Shown: positions 42,301 through 52,200 of the stretch, piece after piece
Numbering within the stretch: position 1 is the first letter of the stretch
Layout: every line of letters starts with the position of its first letter
Assembly (NCBI GenBank): GCA_002633005.1
Contig: NMRA01000168.1
Location: 623,129 to 687,128 of the forward strand
DNA length: 64,000 nucleotides
Origin: Phoronis australis
Lineage: Eukaryota > Phoronida > Phoronidae
Reading direction: 5' to 3'
Position numbers and translations under genes: made by a program
The notes under the pieces: model-generated
Database searches by the model: none
What the model saw: only the letters and a program-made list of their open reading frames with translations
Told to the model about the DNA's origin: nothing

Positions 42301-43558
42301 ATTATTTTAGTTTGATAGTATTATTGATATTTCTTTGATAACAAATTGTTTGTGTTTATACCTTATAACTTATTTTGACTGTCAGCTGAGTCAGGAACCC
42401 ATCCGGTACGTCCACACATGTTTTGATGATCTCTGTAGTAAACAAGATGGTGTAATGGTCATTCACAGAATCATAGCCTAAATACAGCTGACCATTACCA
42501 TATATGGCAAATACAGATTAGTTCTGACGATTGTTGTGAAAGTTCTTAGAGTTGTTTACTGTTATTTCCTGTGGAACCTTGAATCATGAAATTTAGTACC
42601 TGCAACCCACACATTTGTAACTTGTATATAAATCCGTTCACTTCTCTAATAAAGAAAGTCCTCATCATTGTCTAATAATGACAGTCCTCATCTTGCTACT
42701 GCCAGTTTCTTTTATTATTGTAAATGAGTGTTCCACACTTAGTTACTGAATACAACCATCCCACTGACGGACCGGGACAGTCCACACAAAACACAACGCT
42801 GTTACTAAGTCGAATTATTATACCACATGTACATTGTTTGGTGCCGTGGCCTGGATCAAATTTTTGATGGCAAATTCAATTTCGGAAGCTAGTATGAAAG
42901 AAAAAACACAAGTTTTAGTCCACGCTAGCTTGGTTTATTTCGGCCAGTGTTTTATTGCCTTGGAGTCGCTGCTAATGCAGTAATTGCCGTGGTCCACACA
43001 CAATGAGCAAAACCAAAGATGCCAACGGGCTCTGTCTACCACCTTAGTTACGAACGACAATTTCTTAAAGATGTGATGCAAGGAAATAAATGCCCGCATT
43101 TGTTTTCGGGCAGATTGACAGGTTTTGCCAATGCAACAGCAAAATATGGCCTTTGAGAAGGGCGAGCCAATAGTTTCAAAAGTAGTGGCATATCAACGTG
43201 TTTTATACACCTTAAATGTTAATTTGATGCCAAACCTGCCTGAAATAGTGGTGTTAACTGCATATCAAACCGTATATACCTAAAAATGGGATGCCTAGCT
43301 GGGGAAATAAAACATATTCTTAAAGTGTAAATTGCAAGGTCTCAACCAATCTGAACAACAATATGCTCTAAATTCGTGTTTATAATTATCCTTGCTATAT
43401 TCTTAACATTAACTGAATTGTACGTCGCTATAAAAAGTTATTTACATATTTGTTGCCGTGGCGTTGTAACGCCATTGTTGTAACGGAAAATAGAAACGGC
43501 GCCATTTTCCTTCGTTACACATCTGTGACGTGGTGTTGGGGAACACAAAGAAAACAAT

Positions 43559-45356
43559 ATGGATCCCAGTGAGTACAGCAGCGTAGATGAAGAATATTTT
43601 GAAAGATACAGGGAGGGTCAGGTGGAGTTTTCAGACGATTCTGACGTTTCGGATGTGGAGGAGGAGGCGACAGACCCCATAGGAACCGTTGAATTTGTGC
43701 TCACACCTTCTCTCTAGTAGAACCGTTTCCCTTGCTCCGGTTGTCGACGATCCAGCCCCAGCCGGTTCGTGCAGTGAATATCAACGGGCAGAAGGTGCGC
43801 AGGAGTTGCGACAGAATGTTAGTGACTGGTAAGAATATTATAAATATGCATCATACTACCGCGAATTACTACTTGGTCTTTTTTAATTTTAAGTTCAGTA
43901 GCTTTACCGGTCACTCCCAGGCGCTCTCGTCCCCACTGATGAATCATTTTTCAGCCGTGGATAAGTACCAGTTTCAGTGATAAAAAATGGGACTCGTTGC
44001 ACTTACGCAAATCACTCAACAATGTGTGGTCTTTCATTATTTGTAGACAGTGGCGCATTGGTTTGGGCCCCGGACTCTTGTTTGTGAGACTCGGGTTCGA
44101 ATCCTGGCTTTCACTGGCAGACAATTGGGCATTGTACGAAGTTGTCTCCTACTCCCCTGAGCTCAGTCTTACTAGTGAGTGAATAAATGTATGCATGGGA
44201 AAGAATGAGAACCACCTCCCAATACTCAACTGTGTAGTGTAAACAAGAGGAAAAAAGAATTGCAATTTTGCAACTTAGACTTTCTTACCTGGGGGCCGGA
44301 GGGAATTCCATGGGTTATAAAACAGGTCACTTCATTTTCATACTCTAGGGCCAAGTCAACTTGGACCCAGAGCAATGTACACACGTTTTTCTAACCAGGT
44401 TTAGTTTGTGTAAGTCAATGCTTTCATGCCTATGTACCTAATGTTGCTGTTATTTGTGAAAATTGGTACATGGCTTGGGTGCGAGTTGACTTGGGAAGGA
44501 ACCGTCTGGTAAAGTTTCTAAAGAGTATAGAATGCATCGGATATGGAGAAGTTTTTAAAAATGTTTACTGTAATATTCACGATTATTAACAAAACAGACC
44601 CCTCCATCAATGAATCAGGTGTCGGCAAATCAAACTAAGTATGTCCATTCCTATATATATATATATCCCCCAGGCATGATCTGCCACTGCCCTGGGTGTA
44701 TCAGTATTCATTTGTATGAAAAGTATTACTATTTATGTGATGTTCCAAAGCTTGTTTTTTTGGAATTTAGTTTCATTTTTGTTCTGTTTTAAACAGGTCG
44801 CCGCTCAACAATCAGTCTTCTCAAAAACTGAGGTCATTGCAAACCCTCAATTAATTTGGCCGAGACACTCTTGGTAAATCAGTAATTTTTTCAATTAGAC
44901 ATTTTGATGTTTATTAAAGTAATGTATACATATTGTCACATCTTGCAGGTGCACGTGTGACAACTGTCAGACTACTGCAGTCATTGAAGAAAGAGTATGT
45001 TGTCAAGAGGTCAACAAGGTTATTGCTAAACTTGAGGAAGAAATGAAGAGGGACAACTTAAACGAAGAAAAAAATGTATCGTGGACTATGGAAGTTTTCA
45101 ACCTCTGTGCATCAATGGTGATGTTTTGGAGACTGCATGGCTGCAGTATAAAAGCCAATATCCGGATGGCTATGGCGGACCTGTTGATAAAAGGATGCGA
45201 CACATAGCCTACAGACAGTTCCAAAGACGGGTGCATGGTCACCTAGGACGAACTGTCCGTGTTGTAATTCCAGCATGCGCAGTAGCCTGCATCAGAGCTT
45301 TTTACCCTCCACCGGGAAATGAGGAGGAGTTTGAGTTTCAAGGGTTTTCTTATTAG
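43559..45356 (+). pseudogene. P2X7-like C-terminal (ballast-type) domain gene of element 1
   Basis: Exon 1, 43559-43828, starts MDPSEYSSVDEEYFERYREG, an acidic N-terminus. Exon 2, 44949-45356, joins in phase 2 to give SDW-CTCDNC, VCCQEVNKVIAKLEEEMK, then CINGDVLETAWLQYKSQY, RHIAYRQFQRRVHGHLGR and RVVIPACAVACIRAFYPPPG. This matches the intracellular P2X7-like domain known from many invertebrate proteins: the Cys pairs CxCxxC / CC and the Y-R-Q-F, G-x-L-G-R, R-V-V-I-P-x-C-A-V motifs. The reading frame breaks twice: near 43715 (stop after VEFVLTPSL, homology resumes one frame on) and at the A-run near 45068. There is no ion-channel part, so this is a stand-alone domain protein. The domain binds zinc and nucleotide in mammalian P2X7; its job in a transposon is unknown. 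Confidence 0.8.
44049..44180 (+). repeat. tRNA-derived SINE head inside element 1
   Basis: A-box-like TGGCGCATTGGTTTGGGC and B box GGGTTCGAATCC (44093-44104) occur in tRNA order, followed by a unique body with CTAGTGAGTGAATAAATG. It lies in the intron of the P2X7-like gene. The stems do not pair as in a tRNA. Confidence 0.5.
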
Positions 45357-45563
45357 TTTCATTTATGTATATACATATATCGAGTTGTCTTATCCCTGGA
45401 ATGCCAACTCCAGCTCATTACCTAAGTACTGTATTACTAAACTTGTGACTCGGGGAGTAGCCTTATCTACTTTGGACGAGTTGAAATAAGTGACAAGTTC
45501 CATAGAGAGAACAAATATCCTAACAAACGAATGCAATCACAGCGCAAGCTCAGTGGTACAAAA

Positions 45564-45914
45564 ATGAAGTTGGCATTCCATGATGGATTTCTGTGTTTTC
45601 AGAATGGTAAACAATTGACAAAGAAAGTAGCATATATTGATGTTCAGGAACTTATAGTGAAATGGTCATGACAAGTGTAATGTTACTAGAACTACATTAT
45701 AAACCTCTAAACTCAACATCAGTTATGGTTTACTTAGTAAATGAAGTTGGCATTCCATGATGGATTTCTGTGTTTTCAGAATGGTAAACAATTGACAAAG
45801 AAAGTAGCATATATCGATGTTCAGGAACTTATAGTGACATGGTCATGACAAGTGTAATGTTACTAGAACTACATTATAAACCTCTAAACTCAACATCAGT
45901 TATGGTTTACTTAG
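45564..45914 (+). repeat. Tandem duplication, 2 x ~177 nt
   Basis: The block starting ATGAAGTTGGCATTCCATGA at 45564 is repeated from 45741 almost without change; two substitutions are visible (ATATTGATG/ATATCGATG and GTGAAATGG/GTGACATGG). The high identity means the duplication is recent compared with the host element, or is an assembly artefact. Confidence 0.85.
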
Positions 45915-46829
45915 GAATTGGTCTCACTGGAGTTGTTAATGAGTTTCAAGTGAACACATTCAACAATACTGCTGTTACATAAAAATCTGGACTATTGTCT
46001 GAGGTAGAGACTGAATCTCCTGCCCTCTTCTTATACAGTAGGACTCGTTACATTGGTAGTGCTTCATTGGAAACTAGAAAGGCTAGCATGCATTAATTCC
46101 TGTAACGCCGCCAAGTAACTTTGACTTCGATGAAATATCTGTCTCACTGGCTCCAACTTACTGAGTTCTACTGTAATTCAACAAGACATTAACTACCATG
46201 ACGTGGCAAAGTACTGAATTTCCACCCAAAAGCTACAGTATGCAATAGCTTCAGATGTCTATGACATGGTATAAAACACACAAAATTATACACATGTATA
46301 GGAAGTGAGAAATCTGGAGAGAGTGCTTGGACCACTCGCAAAAAAACTCGCAAGAAAATGTTAGACAGTGGAGTTGGGATTCACACGTTTACTAATAAGA
46401 CAGCATGTTAAACTTACTATAACCGTCTGTGCTCTTCTGACTGCTGCCATGTATATTTTAATCACTACCAATGTTTTAGGGTTTTTTTTGAAAGCTGTGC
46501 AGATAGCAATGCTAGAGTATTTATAGTACCAGTATTGGAAATCGTGAAACACTTTTGAGCGTGCCATATGGCTGTCCGCTTTGTATAAACCCTGCGACAT
46601 AACATTGAAACATTTCAATGTTACTTCAATATAATGACTATAAATATTGTGGCATAGCTTTTAGGTTTATTTGATTAACAGTAAACTGTTGCCGTTCCAT
46701 ATAATGCATCGGTAAGGGGGCGAAAAGGTACCTGTGTGGGTCGTCAGTCTTTTCGTGCCCCAATATCATTCATTGTCATGTATGTGATGGAAAGAAATAT
46801 CAGTGCTGTCCATTGACAAAACAAGCAGT

Positions 46830-47011
46830 CTAATTGAATTTGTCTGGATATCGGCTCCTCATCCATGCCACGGCCTCCTCCTTGGACACGTCTGGAGCAC
46901 CAGCTCTCAGCATTGGAGGGGCGTCAATTTCCAAACAAATTTCGAGGTCACTGGCTTCTCTTTTATTTCGCAACAAGTGTAACGTATTCTTCCTTACTTC
47001 GTTCACATACT
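46830..47011 (-). pseudogene. Probable 3' exon of the element 1 minus-strand gene
   Basis: On the minus strand an acceptor GCTTTTCAG at about 47012 leads into YVNEVRKNTLHLLRNKREAS, DLEICLEIDAPPMLRAGAP and VSKEEAVAWMRSRYPDKFN, then a stop. It reads like genuine coding sequence and lies downstream of the THAP exon on the same strand. The exon in between was not found, and the phase does not fit a direct join to 47951. I do not recognise the domain. Confidence 0.45.
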
Positions 47012-47351
47012 CTGAAAAGCACAACATTTAAAGTAAAAATCATTTTGAATCAATGATTTAAGTTAAACACGACGTCACCTAAGTGCAAGTTTTCGCCTAC
47101 TTTTATAACCTTCAAGCAAAGGCCAAAACCAGAGTTAACCCTGTTTTATTTTTGAAGCAGGTTACTTTAATAATCAAAACCGTGCAACTTAAGTACCATC
47201 GTTAGAACAGTTCAAACTTTTGTCAGCACACCACCATCTATTACTTGGTTGACAAAACCCCACAAAGAACCTCCTGATGCTCAAATACAGTGGTCTCTGA
47301 AGCGCACCATAGCCTCGTAGGGGGCTGGGGGGGGGGGGGCTGTAGTAATAG

Positions 47352-47430
47352 CCGAGATTACCCGACTCAGGAATCGAACCCACGACCCCCATAAAACCGG
47401 CAAGCGTGCTAACCATTCAGCTAATAGGCA
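47352..47430 (-). repeat. tRNA-derived SINE head (minus strand) in element 1
   Basis: Read on the minus strand: A box TTAGCTGAATGGTTAGCACG, then B box GGGTTCGATTCC (47370-47381). The spacing is tRNA-like. A 14-G run lies just upstream at about 47325-47340. Confidence 0.55.
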
Positions 47431-47689
47431 ATTTCCCATTAGCGAGTAGCTAACAGAGGCTCATATGATTCACCGGAAGCACATCTACAACAGGGCTATA
47501 GTACATGTATGTAGTTACTTCAGAGCTGGGCCGCCCATCGGCATGGGCGGTGTGCACCATAGGGGGCTGATGGTATTGTCCCCCCAAGTGCTGCTCTCCC
47601 CATAGTACCAGGTGTATATCTCCACTCTAATTTGGCTGAAGACAATGATTCTCAAAAATATGATACCCTAAATGATCCTTACTGACTTC

Positions 47690-47925
47690 GCGTGACTTGA
47701 CTTTGAGAACCATCAGCAAATGAAATTGCATTGGGTCAACATGATGCTCAACTAGCGCTGCTACACACACAACACCAAGAACAGTTGAATCAACAAATAG
47801 CCTACTGGGCAACATTCCAAAGAAATACCACCGGCAACACTCAGCAATTGTTGACCGCGAGAACTATGGTGATTGCGAAAAAAGATCGTTATAGTTCAAG
47901 CACTGAGAAAGCGTCATGGATATAA
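47690..47925 (+). pseudogene. Unrecognised Gln-rich coding remnant
   Basis: The plus-strand frame gives ALGQHDAQLALLHTQHQEQL, NQQIAYWATFQRNTTGNTQQ and LLTARTMVIAKKD before a stop. The amphipathic, Gln-rich helix pattern looks coding rather than random, and it lies between the two genes of element 1. No start or family could be assigned; it may be a fragment of a nested element. Confidence 0.3.
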
Positions 47926-47950
47926 GCCATAAATTATGAAGATAACTTAC

Positions 47951-48197
47951 CTTTTCACAAGACCAGCTTCAAACTTCATGATATGTTTGTCGTCGAAGCA
48001 GCCGTCCTCAAAGTGGTCGGAGCATATTTCGGCTCCGACAGACTGGCCGACTCGACAGTCATTTTACAATGACGAGCAGTGCACACGAAAACGTGCCATT
48101 TCGCGGCCAGATGCTTGTCTTTGGGAAACCTAAATAGGGTCACGCCTTCCACCTGGCTGGTGTTAGCACAGTTGGCGCACACACACCGATGTACCAT
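47951..48197 (-). pseudogene. THAP-domain (transposase N-terminal) exon of element 1
   Basis: On the minus strand ATG at 48197 begins MVHRCVCANCANTSQVEGV, then LFRFPKDKHLAAKWHVFV and TARHC. One frame later come AEICSDHFEDGCFDDKHIMK and FEAGLVK, then the donor GTAAGT. These are the THAP C2CH zinc finger landmarks: C-x2-C, F-P-K-D, the invariant W and C-S-D-H-F. A single missing base in an A-run near 48058 (minus-strand TGTAAAATGAC) breaks the frame. THAP domains bind the transposon ends in P-element and Kolobok transposases; the catalytic part was not recognised here. Confidence 0.8.
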
Positions 48198-48639
48198 GTC
48201 TAAATCACGCCAAGATTGAACGCTCCTTGTTCGTCTTCCACTGTTTTGTATGGGCGGTAAACTGCATTGTGGGATATTGATCTAGTTTGTGTTCCCCAAC
48301 ACCATGTCACGGTGTCAAAGGTCAACTTTTCGCGGATTTTTTTTAATTTTCGCTTTTTAACGTAACTACAGACACAATAACATGATAATTGTAAGAAGAT
48401 ATATCCAATTAACAATATCTTGAAAATATTATTACAATTTAACATACTTAGACCTTGCAATTTACACTTTAATGAGTTAAAATCTTTAAGTGGATCGTTC
48501 GTCCACGAAAAAACTAGACTTGATTACCTTGGAAGGCTTATTTTCGTGAAAACGACTGCTCAACCTCTTGCTCAAACTTCAAAAAGGATGAGTACTCTGC
48601 GGTTGGTGGCACATGTAAGAATTTCTGAACGACACCCTA

Positions 48640-48978
48640 TTGCACTCCCTTTTTGCGGAGGAGTTCCCCGTACTTACAGACACAAAATTGTGTCAACAAA
48701 ATATTGGTTTCCTACAAATTCCCAGGAATATTTTTCCGAAAACTGAACAATTGACCCAACGGTGTGCAGCATGTTGTTCCTATTACACTGATGTTCATGG
48801 CATAATTCTAGCCAATGCTGTTAGCCTGGGTGAGCTTCCGAAGTGCAACACATCTCTAGGGAGGATAATTTGCACAGCAGCTGTTCCACATGACTGCATT
48901 TATCGCGTTATAAGTTCACCTGTAGCAGTGTCAATGTACACCAATGTGCCTACAGATGAACACCGTATTAACCTTTGA
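48640..48978 (+). other. Possible coding segment just outside element 1
   Basis: The plus frame gives RCAACCSYYTDVHGIILANA, SLGELPKCNTSLGRIICTAA and PHDCIYRVISSPVAVSMYTN, then a stop. Regular Cys and the absence of stops over 113 codons suggest an old exon, perhaps of the AMOP gene upstream of 49066. No good donor is visible and the phase does not match. Uncertain. Confidence 0.25.
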
Positions 48979-49065
48979 CATATTTAAAACGAAACATTTA
49001 GTTTTCAAGTCTATTTTAAGTCGCCGTCATCTGTTTGAGTGAAAAGAAGGGTCACTCGTTTCTAG

Positions 49066-49229
49066 GAAAGTGGAGCTAAGCCAAAGTTGCTGCCGTTAAG
49101 CGAAGAGTTTTCATACACTGACATTGACATCAACGAAGGCTACCACCTGTTGAAAGAATCTGCTGGTAACTTGGGTAACTACACGGCAGGTGTTATACGT
49201 CTGGCTTGTTCTGAGGAATACATCATGAA
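49066..49229 (+). CDS. AMOP gene exon a: pre-AMOP segment
   Basis: Acceptor TTTCTAG, donor GTAAGT, phase 0-2. It encodes EEFSYTDIDINEGYHLLKES and NYTAGVIRLACSEEYIM. An in-frame TAG sits just before the acceptor, so the exon must start here or slightly later. Confidence 0.6.
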
Positions 49230-52200
49230 GTAAGTTAACATTTCAAATTTAAGTGTAGAAATTGTTTAAGTTCATAATTTCCAGCAAGTTGAATAAGCGG
49301 TTAGCCTGTTACAAAATCGTGTCGTTGTTCAGTTTGATATAGTGTGTTGTAACAATCCTATGTGCATTTTATACTGCGGAAAAATAACAAAATAATTCAA
49401 CAAGAACGGTATTCAAAACCAGTTGTTTAGAAGAGTTTGGTTAAGCAGGGATTTTTTTGTTTAAACTGATTCTTTTCTTAGAAATGTTGAACGGAAACCT
49501 AACCCTGTTTGATGATTTCACTTCTTGTTTTTGCCACCTACATGCATTTTGATTCTACCACTGAAGCCCAACGCCTACTATGTATTAATCTGTATAATAG
49601 GCATTCCACTAGAGTGGTAGAAACAGGATTCAACTGAAAACTCAATGGCGTAATTTGCGTCACAGATGCGATATTATGGTTCATGGTGGGTTGGTGGGTG
49701 GTCTTTCACTACATTTTTCGTGTGACTCTCCTAAAGTGTACGGCAAACGGTTTCTAATTTGTATTTAAGGGTCATCTGTCATTAATTTGAAATGATATAC
49801 TGCAATTTTCCACGGTCTCAGTGCTGAACTATACCAAGTTTGTAGCTTTTGATATTCTTTGTCTATGCCATAGTCCTGAGAAGTTTCTGTTTGGGTATGG
49901 AAATCGGTCTCTATTACGGTGACGTAAGGCTTTGAGACATCGTGTGCGTTGATGAGAAATCTGTCTCAGAAATCAACGTTTCAAGCACACAAAATGTACC
50001 GAAGAACCTTGAAATCAGACTAAATTGTACTATTCAAAGGGTCTCTCTGATGCTGTAGGGTATCCTAAATTTCGTTATTATTTCGTCTCTTCAAGTTGCT
50101 TTAAAACATTTGTTTGCTGACTGAAAACTTTTGTTTTAAACCGATTAACATCAGTACATCGGTCTCGTATTTATTTGTTCTCAAACTATGGAAACGAGAT
50201 GGGTTTGTAAAGAACTGTCAATTCGCTGTTGCCCTAAACCCGCTTAGCCAGTTAGTTTGTTGCGGCCAGATGGGACTCAGTTTTAATTAAGTGACGCATC
50301 TCTTTCCATGTTCAGATATCATTTCTCAACCACTTAAGCCATTGAAAGTTCGCTACTTTGACCACAACGCAAGTTCAGAGTAGCTTTTCAACTTTAAAAT
50401 TACATATTGCAAGACCGGAGTCATAATTATGAAGGACAATAAGAAATACTGAGTTGTTTTCTTAGTTGTCTTCGTCCAAACTTGTACGCTTGTTTAAACT
50501 TCTTCCTAACCTAGAAAACTGCCATGTACAAATATTGTGCAGCTTAAATTTCTTTTGACTTGCTGTGTTTCAATAATAGAACTTGCGAAAGCCTTGGCCA
50601 CGTTTGTGACCTTTTAATACACGCGGACTTTATGCCGGACGGTATCCTCGTCGTTTACTACTTCTTGTATGTCGAATGTGTTTTGGTGCGGCGTACTTTC
50701 GTTGGAAATAAATCGCAGTTTTGTAATAGTGAACTGTGCTACTTGTCCGGTTTACCGGTTATTCGGTTATTTCAAACGAATTAAGTACATGATATTAATC
50801 TATAATATCGGGCATAAAAACAAACTTACGCCACCAGTTCTGCTTTAGACAAATTCTGTTCTTCCCTTTCCGAAAGCTGTCGAATTGCCGGTTTAATTCT
50901 CAACGGACTCACGAGATGTCGATTACAACATGTAGTTCGGCAGCTGCAGGAAAGTCGGCAAGTAAACGAGATGGTCTCGCCTTCTGTTGATTGGGATTAC
51001 TTATTCTTGTGTATTATATGCTGTGCTTCATGTCTTAATTTCTCATTCAAGAAATGTAAAGTCTGTTTGGTCCGACGTTCACTCTCTCATATGGGCCGTT
51101 AACGTCTCTTTGGAAAACATAAACTCGGTCTGCGATGCATGGTTGAGCGCCGAAGGCCAAAACAATTCCTACGCAGATAACATTGGTCATTGCCCGTGCA
51201 CAGCTGATGTAGCTAACCTAGGTAAGTAATTTGAAGGGAGTCAACATTATGATTTCAATGGTATCAATTAGCCTGCCGTCAAATAGCTGATTTTTTGTTG
51301 AAGGAGAAGGTCACCAAAAACCACGCATTTTGTATTAATCTAGATAGAGTAGTTCCACTCTACAAAAGCAAGATCAGTTGTTTCATCTGACACAAGACGG
51401 CCTACGGAGATGCTTAGATTAACCATTGACGTCATAGGCTGTAACAAATTGTTTTCAGCAGTTCACAACACGTTTAGTGGTACCAGCTCATCGTTTTACA
51501 CCAATAAATTATCAGACTTCGATGCAAAACCCTTAAAACTTTACTGAGTTTATAAACAAACGAGCTGTTTTATTTCACCCTCACTGATTTATAGAAATTT
51601 TGAATGTGCTGTAGCTTACAATGTTCGGTAACCAAATTTTTGTGTGATAACGAAAATGATTATTTTTCGTTTTACTGTTTCGAATATGTGCGAAGTTTGT
51701 ATACTTGCGGAAGACACACAGTGACTCATGACGGTTAGCATTCATTTTTTTCGTGTTAATCTGCACGAAATTGCAATATGAATAGCCTTGCAATATTCAT
51801 TTTATAGTCGACCGGGTGGGGAACGATTGAAACTCAGAGGTTTTGACTAATCTGGTGCTAGCAAAGAGACGTGCACAAAGTTGGAAGCATACCTGAGTGC
51901 TAAGTTTCTTGCTTCGCGTGATGCATGCACGCTACGCCACGCAACCAAATCAGGACGTGAGGATGGCTTGTTTTTGTCAAATTTGGACTTTTAATATTTT
52001 TCTAGATATCGGTCGCTATCATCCTGATCCGCTTTGTAATTATGACTCCGATCGTCCTGCCAATTGCTACTACCATCATGGGGCTGCTCATTGCGTGAAG
52101 TCAAACAGACCAGCCGAAGAAGGGTAGGCTAGGAAATGTGTACCATTCTGCCTATTTGTGGACTCTTTATTGCAAAAGCCAATGGGAAATTGGATACAAG

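Larger units (their letters stand above)
36774..43323. other. Intergenic or intronic spacer with repeats
   Basis: No coding exon could be supported. It contains one CGTAAAATGTAACA copy (37827), one 420-nt repeat copy (39941), an inverted-repeat element (40387-41669) and an AT palindromic tract (42186-42300). ORF 41731-41949 is open for 73 codons but has no motif and overlaps ORFs on the other strand. Confidence 0.5.
43324..48468. mobile_element. Kolobok-like DNA transposon (TTAA target duplication), element 1
   Basis: Perfect 19-bp inverted ends, AGTGTAAATTGCAAGGTCT at 43324-43342 and its complement at 48450-48468, are flanked by TTAA on both sides (43320-43323 and 48469-48472). A second, subterminal inverted pair, GTG-TTGGGGAACACAAA, lies at about 43525-43549 and 48286-48310. 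Inside, a P2X7-like gene starts 235 nt from the left end (+ strand) and a THAP-domain gene starts about 270 nt from the right end (- strand). TTAA duplication together with a THAP domain points to the Kolobok superfamily (family knowledge; assignment is inference). Two SINE heads (44049, 47352) and a 177-nt tandem duplication lie inside. Frameshifts in both genes suggest that it is inactive or misassembled at homopolymers. Confidence 0.85.

Noticed and set aside
43559-45356. Host P2X receptor gene
   Set aside because: Only the C-terminal P2X7-like domain is present, with no channel or transmembrane part, and it lies within TTAA-flanked inverted ends.
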